Source: JAHEDT01 sp963825615 (lineage in GTDB: Bacteria; Desulfobacterota; Desulfuromonadia; Desulfuromonadales; BM103). Taken from it: a stretch of DNA of 64,000 nt. Positions within the stretch are counted from its first letter, which is position 1. Every line of letters starts with the position of its first letter. The notes beneath the pieces were generated by a model that was not told the origin of the DNA, ran no database searches, and worked only from the letters and a program-made list of their open reading frames with translations. Shown here piece by piece: positions 43,076-51,860 of this stretch. A program made the translations under genes and the position numbers. The DNA is taken from assembly GCA_963825615.1 (NCBI GenBank), contig CAWGTV010000008.1, positions 744,001 to 808,000 of the forward strand, read 5' to 3'.

Positions 43076-44245
43076 ATGAACAAAGTCCGCACCTACAATA
43101 AGATCTCGGTCAAAGGCCTCTCCAAGTTCTCTCTCGACAAGTACGAAATCGCCAGTGAAATCGGCAACCCCGACGCCATCATGCTGCGCAGTCACGTGCT
43201 GCAGGTCGAGGACATCGAGCCCTCGGTCAAGGCGATTGGCCGCGCCGGTGCCGGGGTCAACAATATCCCGGTGGACAAGTGCACGGAACGCGGCATCGTC
43301 GTCTTCAATGCTCCGGGCGCCAATGCCAACGCGGTCAAGGAACTGGCCGTTGCGGCGATGCTGCTGTCGACCCGCGACATCATCGGCGCCATCGATTTTG
43401 TCCGCAAGGAGGGCGTTGGCAAACCGGCCGAGGAGCTGCACAAGCTGGTTGAAGACGGCAAAAAGACCTACGGCGGCACGGAACTGAAGGGGAAGACCCT
43501 CGGCGTCGTCGGACTCGGCGCGATCGGCTCGCTGGTTGCCGAGACCGGCCTCATGCTCGGCATGAAAGTCCTCGGTTACGACCCGGCCCTCTCCGTCGAA
43601 GCTGCCTGGCGTCTCTCCCGTGACGTCGAGCGCATGGAAAACATGCAGTCGCTGCTCTCCAAGTCGGACATCGTCACCCTGCACCTGCCGGTCCTCGAAG
43701 CCACCCGCAACCTGATCAACAAGGAACTGGTCGACAGCTTCAAAAAGGGTGCGACCCTGATCAACCTGTCGCGGGAGAAGGTGGTCGACAACGATGCCAT
43801 CCTGCTGGGCCTCGAGAAAGGCCGGATCGGCAAGTACATCACTGATTTCCCCATGCCGGGCCAGATCGGGAATGACAAGATCGTGTCGATTCCGCACCTC
43901 GGTGCCAGCACCGAAGAGGCTGAAGAGAACTGTGCCATCATGGTGGCCGACCAGTTGATCGACTTCCTCGAAAACGGCAATATCAAGAACTCGGTCAATT
44001 TCCCGAATATCGCTCTCGACCGCAATGGCGGCTACCGCATCGCTTTTTCCAATCGCAATGTGCCGAAAATGCTCAACCAGGTCCTCTCGGTCCTGGCCGA
44101 CCGGGAAATCAACGTCATCGATATGATCAACAAGAGCCGTGACGGAGTGGCCTACAATATTATCGATATCGAAAGCGAACCGTCCGCCGAACTCGTCCAG
44201 GCCCTGGAAGATATCGACGGCGTTATCAAGGTACGTACCCTTTAA
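43076..44245 (+). CDS. D-3-phosphoglycerate dehydrogenase-type enzyme with ACT domain
   Basis: This NAD-dependent 2-hydroxyacid dehydrogenase probably oxidises 3-phosphoglycerate for serine synthesis. AGGAG at 43065-43069 is 6 bp before ATG 43076, so I start there (389 residues), not at the upstream frame start at 43004. Landmarks: GRAGAGVNNIPVDKC (about 54-68), the NAD motif GLGAIGS (about 146-152), INLSREKVVDNDAIL, the catalytic histidine in IPHLGASTEEAEENC, and a C-terminal ACT-like domain (NQVLSVLADREINVIDM). It differs from the 531-residue SerA at 46 kb in lacking the middle domain. It lies 31 bp before serC, which supports a serine-pathway role. Confidence 0.87.
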   Translation: MNKVRTYNKISVKGLSKFSLDKYEIASEIGNPDAIMLRSHVLQVEDIEPSVKAIGRAGAGVNNIPVDKCTERGIVVFNAPGANANAVKELAVAAMLLSTRDIIGAIDFVRKEGVGKPAEELHKLVEDGKKTYGGTELKGKTLGVVGLGAIGSLVAETGLMLGMKVLGYDPALSVEAAWRLSRDVERMENMQSLLSKSDIVTLHLPVLEATRNLINKELVDSFKKGATLINLSREKVVDNDAILLGLEKGRIGKYITDFPMPGQIGNDKIVSIPHLGASTEEAEENCAIMVADQLIDFLENGNIKNSVNFPNIALDRNGGYRIAFSNRNVPKMLNQVLSVLADREINVIDMINKSRDGVAYNIIDIESEPSAELVQALEDIDGVIKVRTL

Positions 44246-44276
44246 ACATATCCACGTTTCTCGACAGGAGGATCTC

Positions 44277-45368
44277 ATGTCCCAGCAGGTTTATAATTTC
44301 GGTGCCGGTCCGGCCATGTTGCCGGTCCCGGTGATGGAGAAGATTCGCGACGAATTTCTCGATTTTCAGGGGATGGGCATTTCCATCATCGAGATCAGTC
44401 ACCGTGCCAAGCAGTTTGAAAAGGTTCTGGTCGAGACCCAGGAGCGCTTCCGTCAGCTGACCAACCTGCCGGACAACTACAAGATCCTCTTTATTCACGG
44501 GGGCGCCCGCATGCAGTTCGCTGCCCTGCCACTCAACCTGGCCGGCCGTTCGCCTGGCAAGAAGTGCCTGTACGTCGAGAGCGGTAACTTTGCCAAGCTT
44601 GCCCATAAAGATGCCAAGCCGTTTGGCGACATCAAGGTGATTGCCAGCAGCGCTGCGACCAACTACGACCGCATCCCCGTGCTTACACCCGACATGATTG
44701 ACCAGGATGCCGCCTATCTGCACATCACCGGCAACAACACCCTGTACGGTTCACGCTGGCAGAATTTTCCGGAGACCGGCGCGGTGCCGCTGATCGTCGA
44801 CCAGACCTCGGAGATGCTCTCGCGGGTGATCGACTACCGCAAGTTCGGCTGCGTCTATGCCGGACTGCAGAAAAATCTCGGCCCGGCCGGAACCGCCATC
44901 GTGGTGATCCGCGAAGACCTGCTCGAGTACGCCTCGCCGCAGACTCCGACCCTGCTCAACTACAAGGTCTGTGCCGCCGACAACTCGCTGACCAACACCG
45001 CCAACACCTTCGCCATCTACGTGACCGGCCTGGTTCTGGAGTGGCTGCAGCAGCAGGGCGGTGTGGCGGCCATCGAGAAGGTCAACGAGCAGAAGGCCAA
45101 AATCCTCTACGATCTGATCGATGCCAGCGACTACTACCGTGGCGTGGTCCTCCCCGAGTTCCGTGGCACCATGAACGTCAGCTTCAACCTGGCGACGCCG
45201 GAACTGGAGGAGAAGTTCCTCAAGGAAGCCGGAGCACAGGGCCTTTACGCGCTCAAGGGGCACCGCAACGTCGGTGGTATCCGGGCCTCGATTTACAATG
45301 CCATGCCTCTGGCCGGGGTCGAGACCCTGGCTGCGTTCATGCAGGAATTTGCAAAGAAGAACGGTTGA
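44277..45368 (+). CDS. serC: Phosphoserine aminotransferase
   Basis: SerC is a PLP enzyme that makes phosphoserine from phosphohydroxypyruvate and glutamate. The ATG at 44277 has GACAGGAGG just upstream; the product is 363 residues, the family norm. It begins VYNFGAGPAMLPVPVMEKI, then HGGARMQFAALPLNL (about 75-89), and has the PLP lysine in YAGLQKNLGPAGTAIV (about 196-211). The C-terminus includes LKGHRNVGGIRASIYNAMP. It is co-directional with the dehydrogenase upstream and ends at a terminator. Confidence 0.95.
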   Translation: MSQQVYNFGAGPAMLPVPVMEKIRDEFLDFQGMGISIIEISHRAKQFEKVLVETQERFRQLTNLPDNYKILFIHGGARMQFAALPLNLAGRSPGKKCLYVESGNFAKLAHKDAKPFGDIKVIASSAATNYDRIPVLTPDMIDQDAAYLHITGNNTLYGSRWQNFPETGAVPLIVDQTSEMLSRVIDYRKFGCVYAGLQKNLGPAGTAIVVIREDLLEYASPQTPTLLNYKVCAADNSLTNTANTFAIYVTGLVLEWLQQQGGVAAIEKVNEQKAKILYDLIDASDYYRGVVLPEFRGTMNVSFNLATPELEEKFLKEAGAQGLYALKGHRNVGGIRASIYNAMPLAGVETLAAFMQEFAKKNG

Positions 45369-45373
45369 TCGAT

Positions 45374-45405
45374 AGGGGCCCTTCCCGCAAGGAAGCGCCC
45401 CTTTC
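45374..45405 (+). terminator. Terminator after serC
   Basis: AGGGGC-CC-TTCC pairs with GGAA-G-CGCCCCT (45374-45402) around CGCAA, followed by TTCTCTTT. Confidence 0.7.
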
Positions 45406-45473
45406 TCTTTGTAGGGGCACTTTCGTAACGGGAGGTGTCCCTTTATATTTCAAACTTTTTTCAAGGCAGGCGG

Positions 45474-45971
45474 ATGCACGCACAAGACGATTCTCTCATG
45501 CAGCTCGGCGGTGAGCCAGGCTGGGAAGCTTTCGATGCCCCCGGGCTGGTCGGTGAAACCTTGCGCTTCGTCTCGGGAGACCAGACCGGCAATCGTTTCC
45601 GGATGCACTACTTCCGCGATCAGGAACAGAACCTGGTCGCGCGGGTCTGGTTCGGTCCGGTCACGGAGGGTCCCCCAGACCATGCCCATGGCGGCAGTAT
45701 CGCCGCGGTGCTCGACGAGGTCCTGGGCCTGGCCGCCTGGGCTGCGGGACACCAGGTCGTGGTTGGCAACCTGAATGTCAGCTTTCGGCAACTCCTGCCC
45801 ATCAAGACCGTTGTGCAGGTCAATACGCGGCTTATCTCGGTTGAGGGGCGCAAAGTGCTGGTGCATGGCGAAGTCTGCAGCCTCGATGGTTCAACCTACG
45901 CTACGGGCGAATGCCTGTGCATCAAGATAACGCCGAAACATCTCGGTGCGGAAAAAACCCAGCAGGATTAG
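45474..45971 (+). CDS. Hotdog-fold acyl-CoA thioesterase family protein
   Basis: The 165-residue protein has the single hotdog domain of the PaaI/4HBT superfamily: PPDHAHGGSIAAVLDEVLGL (about 65-84) holds the HGG and acidic residue of the active-site helix, followed by strands LNVSFRQLLPIKT. The ATG at 45474 with AAGG-rich sequence before it is preferred over an upstream GTG at 45435. Family members cleave acyl-CoA thioesters; the substrate here is unknown. It sits between serC and serA without clear link. Confidence 0.8.
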   Translation: MHAQDDSLMQLGGEPGWEAFDAPGLVGETLRFVSGDQTGNRFRMHYFRDQEQNLVARVWFGPVTEGPPDHAHGGSIAAVLDEVLGLAAWAAGHQVVVGNLNVSFRQLLPIKTVVQVNTRLISVEGRKVLVHGEVCSLDGSTYATGECLCIKITPKHLGAEKTQQD

Positions 45972-46091
45972 CGCTCGGGCGAGTCGTTGAAGAACGACTT
46001 ACGGCGGCTTTTTTTCTTTTTATCAGCGTTCTTTGCGATAAAATGGCTCCTGGTTCAGATCTGTAACTGTATACGTTTAGAGGGATAAATT

Positions 46092-47687
46092 ATGAAAGTC
46101 ATCGTTACCGACGAAATCTCCGAAAAGGGCCTTGAACTGCTGCAGAAGGACCCGCGCATCCAGCTGGATGTGCGTCCCGGTCTGGAGAGGAATGAACTCT
46201 ACACGCTGATTGGCGACTATGACGCTATTATCACCCGCTCCGGGACGCAGGTCGATGCTGAGCTTTTGGGCCATGCCAAAAAGTTGAAAATGGTCGCCCG
46301 GGCCGGAGTCGGTATCGACAATGTCGATGTACCGGCGGCCAGCGAGCGGGGGATCATCGTTGTTAATGCGCCCTTCGGCAACACCAACTCGGCGGCAGAA
46401 CATTCCATGGCACTTCTGCTCTCCATGTGCCGTAACGTACCGGACGCCAATAGCAGCCTGAAAAGCGGCCAGTGGCAGCGTGCCCCGTTTACCGGTCATG
46501 AACTCAAGCACAAGACCATGGGCATTGTCGGCCTGGGCAAAGTCGGTGGCCGGGTTGCGCTCCGTTCGCGGGCGTTCGAGATGGACGTGGTGGTCTATGA
46601 CCCGTATATCAGCGAAAAGCGGGCGGCCGACTTTGGTACCCGTCTGGTCTCCCTCGATGAACTGGTCAGCAGTGCTGACGTCATTTCGGTGCATACCCCA
46701 CTGAATGATGAGACCCATGACCTGATCACGGCCGAGCATTTTGCCAAGATGAAAGCCGGGGTGTTGATTGTCAACTGCGCCCGCGGCGGTATTATCAACG
46801 AGGAGGCCATGCTGCGTGCGTTGGAGAGCGGCAAGGTTGCCGGCGCCGCTTTCGATGTCTGGAGTGAGGAGCCGCCCAGCAGTGCCACGCTCAAAAAGCT
46901 TATTGCCCATCCGCACATGGTGGTTACCCCGCATCTCGGCGCCAATACCTTCGAAGCCCAGACCAACGTGGCGGTCGATGTCAGCCGGGAGATCCTCAAC
47001 CTGCTCGATGGCAAGCCGCTGGAGAATGCCGTGAATATCGCCCGCTTCGATCCTGATCTGATGACCCAGATGCGCCCTTTTATGGCGCTGGCCGCTGTCC
47101 TTGGCGATTTCATATCACAGCTGGCGCCGGAGAACCCGGGCAAGGTCTCCTTCAGCTATACTGGCAAGCTGGCCGCTCATGACTGCATGCCGATCACGGT
47201 GGCCGGACTGGCCGCGCTGCTCAATCGCTGCACTGACCAAGAGGTCAACATGGTCAATGCCAACCTGGTGGCGGAGCGCCGTGGCCTGGTTGTAGAACAG
47301 AGCCGCTCAACCGAATCGCAGTTTTTTTCCAACCTGATCACCCTGAGCCTCGAGACGCCGCAAGGCAAACGCACCATTGCCGGTACCCTGTTCGAAGGGC
47401 TGCCGAAGATCGTCAAGATGCGTGACTTTGATACTGATTTCACCCCCGAGGAGCACATGCTGGTCCTGACCTACGAAGACCGCCCGGGGTTGATCGGCAG
47501 AATCGGCACTCTCCTCGGCGAAGCCGAGGTCAACATCGGCGCCATGAACCTTGGTCGTCGCGGCAAAGGCGGAGAGGCCATGGTCGTCCTCTCGATCGAC
47601 TCACCGGTCGATGAAATGACTTTAAACCGACTGACCGATGCGGTAGGCGCCCGCTTTGTCAAAGCGGTGCATATGAAGCAACCGTGA
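46092..47687 (+). CDS. serA: D-3-phosphoglycerate dehydrogenase, long type
   Basis: SerA catalyses the first committed step of serine synthesis. The 531-residue protein has the full long-type arrangement: substrate lobe (VIVTDEISEKGLELL at the N-terminus), NAD motif GLGKVGG (about 145-151), NCARGGIINEEAML (about 232-245), HLGANTFEAQTNVA with the catalytic histidine (about 280), an allosteric substrate-binding domain (about 320-450) and a C-terminal ACT domain (DRPGLIGRIGTLLGEAEVNI, about 462-481) that would bind serine. GAGGGAT precedes the ATG. It has its own upstream spacer with a hairpin (AGTCGTT-GAAG-AACGACT near 45981-45998). Confidence 0.94.
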   Translation: MKVIVTDEISEKGLELLQKDPRIQLDVRPGLERNELYTLIGDYDAIITRSGTQVDAELLGHAKKLKMVARAGVGIDNVDVPAASERGIIVVNAPFGNTNSAAEHSMALLLSMCRNVPDANSSLKSGQWQRAPFTGHELKHKTMGIVGLGKVGGRVALRSRAFEMDVVVYDPYISEKRAADFGTRLVSLDELVSSADVISVHTPLNDETHDLITAEHFAKMKAGVLIVNCARGGIINEEAMLRALESGKVAGAAFDVWSEEPPSSATLKKLIAHPHMVVTPHLGANTFEAQTNVAVDVSREILNLLDGKPLENAVNIARFDPDLMTQMRPFMALAAVLGDFISQLAPENPGKVSFSYTGKLAAHDCMPITVAGLAALLNRCTDQEVNMVNANLVAERRGLVVEQSRSTESQFFSNLITLSLETPQGKRTIAGTLFEGLPKIVKMRDFDTDFTPEEHMLVLTYEDRPGLIGRIGTLLGEAEVNIGAMNLGRRGKGGEAMVVLSIDSPVDEMTLNRLTDAVGARFVKAVHMKQP

Positions 47688-47736
47688 TTTGGCGCAGGGC
47701 ATAACCCACGCCGGGAACGATATTAAGCGCAGCAAA

Positions 47737-47766
47737 AGAGGGTGCGACTGGGGGTCGCATCCTTCT
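47737..47766 (+). terminator. Likely terminator after serA
   Basis: AGAGGGTGCGAC (47737-47748) pairs with GTCGCATCC-T-TCT (47754-47766) over a 5-nt loop, with one G-U and one bulge; the U-tract is weak. Confidence 0.5.
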
Positions 47767-47852
47767 CCATTGATTGACAAAAGACAGGCTCTTGAAGCAT
47801 CCTAGCGTCCTTGAACTGATGATGCCATTTCCCTCAGGAGAACAACAAACAG

Positions 47853-48953
47853 ATGCCTGAACACGCTGTCACGCTTTCCGTTGTCATCCCTTGTTACAAC
47901 GAAGAAGCAACCCTGCGCGCTTGTGTCGAAAAGGTTCTTCAGCTCCGCGACCGTGGACTGTCTCTGGAAATTGTGATCGTGGACGATGCCTCGACAGACG
48001 GGAGCAGGCAGGTCGCAGCCGAGTTGGCCGAGGGTGCCCCTGAGATCCGGGTGTTCCATCATGCTCAGAACCAGGGGAAGGGTGCGGCGCTGAGAACGGG
48101 ATTTAGCCAGGTAGTCGGCGACTTTGTTGTCGTCCAGGACGCTGATCTCGAGTACGACCCGCTGGAGATCATGGATCTCCTTGCCCCTCTGCTAGACGGT
48201 CGCGCCGATGTGGTCTACGGCTCCCGCTTCCTTGGTGGTCGTCCCCACCGCGTCCTGTATTTCTGGCACTCCATGGGGAACAGGTTTCTGACCTTTCTTT
48301 CCAACATGTTCACCGACCTCAACCTGACCGACATGGAAACCTGCTACAAGGTGTTTCGCCGCGACATCATCCAGAGCATCACGATCGAAGAAAACCGCTT
48401 TGGATTCGAGCCGGAGATTACCGCCAAGCTGGCGCAAAAGAAACTGTCCATCTACGAGATGGGGATCTCGTATAGCGGGAGGACTTACCAGGAGGGGAAG
48501 AAAATCGGTTGGCGCGACGGGTTCCGCGCGCTCTATTGTGTCGTACGCTATAATGCACCGGCCCTGCCGTTGCCGATCCAGTTCCTCGTTTATCTCTTTA
48601 TCGGCGGCACGGCGGCACTCGTGAACCTGCTCTTGTTCCTGTTGCTGCTCGGCTCAGGAGCGGGCATGGCGGTTGCGGCGATTATTGCGTTTTTCGCCGC
48701 GGCCGGCGTCAATTACCTGCTCTGCATCTGCCTACTGTTCAAGCGACGATCACGCTGGAACAGTTCTACTGAAATTGCCATTTATGTGCTTCTCGTTGCG
48801 GTCCTCGCCCTGGTTGACATGCAAACCACCAAGGTCCTTTATGCGGGCGGTTCTCCGGCCTGGTTTGCCAAAGTCCTTGCTTCAGCGGTTGCCCTGGTGC
48901 TGAATTTTCTAGGGCGCAGGCACCTGGTCTTTTCGCAAAAGCGGGTTGAATGA
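47853..48953 (+). CDS. Family 2 glycosyltransferase with GtrA-like membrane domain
   Basis: The N-terminal 235 residues are a GT-A fold of the dolichyl-phosphate mannose/glucose synthase type: VVIPCYNEEATLRACVEKVL (about 9-28), VDDASTDGSRQ (about 43-53), QNQGKGAALRTGF and the DxD-like VQDADLEYDP (about 92-101). The C-terminal part (about 240-366) has four membrane helices with the GtrA/DPMS pattern (FLVYLFIGGTAALVNLLLF). Such fusions load a sugar on polyprenyl phosphate and may flip it across the membrane. First gene of the presumed surface-glycan region. Confidence 0.88.
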   Translation: MPEHAVTLSVVIPCYNEEATLRACVEKVLQLRDRGLSLEIVIVDDASTDGSRQVAAELAEGAPEIRVFHHAQNQGKGAALRTGFSQVVGDFVVVQDADLEYDPLEIMDLLAPLLDGRADVVYGSRFLGGRPHRVLYFWHSMGNRFLTFLSNMFTDLNLTDMETCYKVFRRDIIQSITIEENRFGFEPEITAKLAQKKLSIYEMGISYSGRTYQEGKKIGWRDGFRALYCVVRYNAPALPLPIQFLVYLFIGGTAALVNLLLFLLLLGSGAGMAVAAIIAFFAAAGVNYLLCICLLFKRRSRWNSSTEIAIYVLLVAVLALVDMQTTKVLYAGGSPAWFAKVLASAVALVLNFLGRRHLVFSQKRVE

Positions 48954-48995
48954 AGGCCGCTCCAGGCTTCTGTCGCCTGCTTGAATGACTTCCGG

Positions 48996-50823
48996 TTACC
49001 GTTTTTGAAGAATCTCTAAAAACTCCGGTCGATGGCGCAGGTTATCCAGGTCCGGGTCCGCATGGAGCAAATCCCATTTGTCGTAACCATGTTCGATGGC
49101 TTTACGGAGCCAGAATAACCCCTTTTCGGTCCGCCCTCCCAGGGAGTGAAAGCAGGCGATATTGTAATACAGGGAAGGATTGTAATCCGGGACTGCCCTG
49201 AGAACCTGCTCATATTGCACAACAGCTTCGTCCTTTCGTCCCATGCTCCACAAGACGATCCCCAGGTTGATCCTGGCGTCCCAGTTGTCAGGCTTTGCCT
49301 CCACTGCGGCGGTAAAGTGCCTGATGGCATCGGTCGGGCGGTCCTGTTTCATGGCCACCATCCCCAGGTTGTTGTGGACCAGGGGATTGGAGTCATCCAT
49401 GGACAGCGAAGTCAGATAGAAGTCTTTGGCTTGCTCCAGGTCTCCGCGTTGTTCAAGCTCATAGCCGATGTTGAAATAGGTGGGAGCCTCCATGCTGGCC
49501 TTGGACACCATTGGCCAATTGACCATAACGGCAAACGGTAGGGCGAACATGGCCCCGGTTGCCAACGCCTGAAAGCGTCTTTCCTTGAGGTATTGTAGAC
49601 CCTTTACTGAGGCCGACGGCTGCAAAGAGCAGCATGACTGCTGCCATCGGATGCCGGTAACGGTCAAAAACGAAAAACAGTGCGACGCTGGCGGCGAAAC
49701 AGAACCACACCGCGTAGAGCCCCCAAAGGCGTTGCCGGTTCTGCCAGCTGAAGACAATGCCGACGACTGCCAGAGGGCAGAGGACGCCGAAATTGAACAC
49801 CGTGCCCAGCGGCGCGTAGCAGGCTGGAGTAGCGATAATGGGCATAGATGCTTTCTGAATCGCTGATTTCTACAGCATTCCAGGTCATCAGCCATTTTTT
49901 CCCCATCAGGCGTAACCAGCGCAAGGGGTCTTGCCGGATTTGGCCAAGGGTCTCGCTTAGCCAATAGTCAGAGACTTCATTGGGGGTCAGCTTTCTCCCC
50001 AGAGCCTTTTCCGCGAGATTTTGCGCATCAACACGTTCAAATTTCCAGTCACTGCGATCCCAGATGAGAGGACGATAAAAACCGGTGGCCTCTTTGCTGT
50101 TGCCAATGAAAAAGTTGGGCCCCATCTGCGAAGTGGTCAGGATGAATTCTCCGCCGACAACGTAGTTGCGCAGGGTTACTGGGAAAAAGACAATGGTCAA
50201 ACCCAGAACAACGCAAGCCCCTTTGATCAAAATCTGTTTCCAGCCACTTTTCCAGTTATAAAAAATCAGCCAGGCTCCAACGGCTGGTATCAGGATGAGT
50301 GCGTTTTCCCGGACCAGAGCGAAGCACGCCAGGACGACCCCGATGAGAATCCACACGCCAGGTTGACGCCTGCTGTTGTCATGGCTCGTTGCTTTGCTTA
50401 AAAGAAAGAGCAGCAGGCACATAAAAAATATGCCCAAGACTGCTTTTTGCAGCAGCAGGTCAAAAAAGAGTAGCAGGGGCATACAGGGAGAGCAGAATGC
50501 CGGCAAGCCAGCCAACTTCTCTTGTCGAAATAGCGCGCACCAGCGCCGGCCAGAAGCACGCATGAGGCGGATCCGATTAAGGCTTGCACAACCCGTACGA
50601 GAATGAAGTCCCTTGTGCCAATGGTGTAGATCAGCGCAAGAAAATAGGGGTAAAAGGGTGCTTGATAGAAAGTCCGGTCGCCAATCCAGCCTTTGTTGAC
50701 GATTTCCTGAGCCCAGGCATCATAGCTCTCTGCGTCACCAAGCAGGATGGAGATCAACGGCTGGTCAATGATTTCATAGAGGTAGATGAGGCGAATTGTC
50801 AAGGCAAAGATAAAGATGGCCAC
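48996..50823 (-). CDS. GT39-like membrane protein with C-terminal TPRs, four apparent frameshifts
   Basis: On the minus strand, consecutive pieces in changing frames form one protein of about 608 residues. It has an N-terminal multi-helix membrane part (AIFIFALTIRLIYLYEI with the GDAESYDAWA acidic loop, typical of GT39/PMT-like glycosyltransferases). Further helices follow (VWILIGVVLACFALVRENAL, CPLAVVGIVFSW), then TPR repeats (APTYFNIGYELEQRGDLEQA, NPLVHNNLGMVAMKQDRPTD, WDARINLGIVLWSMGRKDEA). Each junction needs one base removed: near 50520, the A-run 50462-50467, 49815 and the CCC at 49600-49602. The N-terminal start is unclear (GTG 50823 shown; no ATG in frame). Either error-laden sequence or a decaying gene; probably lipid-linked sugar transfer to surface glycan or protein. 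Confidence 0.65.
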
Positions 50824-51283
50824 GTATGGCCATGCGCTGTGTAAGCAGCATGCTGAATTGTGCGCGGGTGTTGAGAAGAGAGGCTTTGTTTGCCATAACG
50901 ATCACATGAATTGAAAAGCCATCTGAAAATAAATTTACTTCAGTATTAGACTGGCACTATACATGAAATCATCGTTGGGGACTAATTTCAATCTCTTGTT
51001 CCAGAGGTCAAGTTTTATGTAAAAATAAAGACGAGGACTCCCAAAGTCTAGAGCTACTTTTGTTGATGAAAACTCCTAGCATGGTGTCGCAAATATCACA
51101 AGCGGAGCCCTGAACGTTCAGCGACAGCACAAGGTCGCTGCCTATTTTTATACAAAACTGGATATGCATGAAGGCGTTTATGTGCAATCTCTAACTTCAG
51201 AGAGACTCTCTCCTCCGCCACAGCATTAAATATTCTCAAATGGTTATACTTCTGATATAAATGACCTTCCAACAATCCACCCG
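50824..51283. other. Spacer between divergent glycan genes
   Basis: These 460 bp carry no supported gene. A minus-strand 78-codon frame at 51096-51329 has no protein-like character. The stretch is AT-rich, suitable for divergent promoters, but I cannot name one with confidence. The missing 5' end of the GT39-like gene may lie at 50824-50895 in another frame (ATG at about 50893-50895). Confidence 0.4.
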
Positions 51284-51295
51284 GTGACATCAGAT

Positions 51296-51685
51296 ATGTT
51301 CTTTTTGGCCAATAAAATTTCAGTATCACAATGTAAGGATTCTGGGCTCGCCCTGGTCCTGATTAGCCTCCTTTTGGCTTTAGCGTCCTCACCAAAATAC
51401 TTTCTGCCGATCGGCATCGGAGTTTTGGTTGTGACTATGACGGCGCCAGCTCTTTTTAAGCCGTTTGCAAGAGTTTGGTTTGGTCTCTCTCACGTCCTGG
51501 GCACTGTTGTTTCGCGAATACTTTTGACTCTTCTCTTCTATATCTTGGTCACGCCCGTTGGGTTTGTGCGCCGCTTGTTAGGCAAAGATGCCATGCAGTT
51601 GAAATCATGGAAAAAGGGCAAGACATCTGTGTTCCACAATCGAGGGCACCTGTTCAAACGGCAAGATCTCGATCATCCATATTGA
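51296..51685 (+). CDS. SxtJ family membrane protein
   Basis: The 129-residue product (start ATG 51296; GTG 51284 also possible) has three to four helices: LALVLISLLLALASSP, YFLPIGIGVLVVTMTAPALF and RILLTLLFYILVTPVGFVRR, ending with LLGKDAMQLK and a basic tail. This layout and the VTPVGFVRRLLGKD motif match the SxtJ family, first known from saxitoxin clusters, where it accompanies an O-carbamoyltransferase. Exactly that partner follows here. Biochemical role unknown; probably a membrane partner for carbamoylation or export. Confidence 0.75.
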   Translation: MFFLANKISVSQCKDSGLALVLISLLLALASSPKYFLPIGIGVLVVTMTAPALFKPFARVWFGLSHVLGTVVSRILLTLLFYILVTPVGFVRRLLGKDAMQLKSWKKGKTSVFHNRGHLFKRQDLDHPY

Positions 51686-51701
51686 GAGGACTTTTTGCAA
51701 G

Positions 51702-51851
51702 ATGGATCTGCTTAAAGATCTCTGGGGCTTTCTCAAGGTCAGGAAAAAGTTTTGGCTGCTTCCGATTATCTTGACCTTGTTGCTTTTCGGCGTTTTGATC
51801 GTGATGACAAGCGGATCAGCAATTGCACCGTTTATCTACACGCTTTTCTAA
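51702..51851 (+). CDS. DUF5989 family small membrane protein (SxtK-like)
   Basis: A 49-codon gene: MDLLKDLWGFLKVRKKFW leads into one membrane helix (LLPIILTLLLFGVLIVM) and the end SGSAIAPFIYTLF. The basic, aromatic N-terminus followed by one helix and a terminal FIYTLF is the pattern of the tiny proteins always found between SxtJ and the carbamoyltransferase. GAGAGGA lies about 12 bp before the ATG. It starts 16 bp after the SxtJ gene and ends 9 bp before the carbamoyltransferase. Confidence 0.78.
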   Translation: MDLLKDLWGFLKVRKKFWLLPIILTLLLFGVLIVMTSGSAIAPFIYTLF

Positions 51852-51860
51852 AGATGGGTT

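Noticed and set aside
42887..44278. A 463-codon minus-strand frame opposite the dehydrogenase before serC.
   Set aside because: Antisense shadow; the plus strand has NAD-binding and catalytic motifs.
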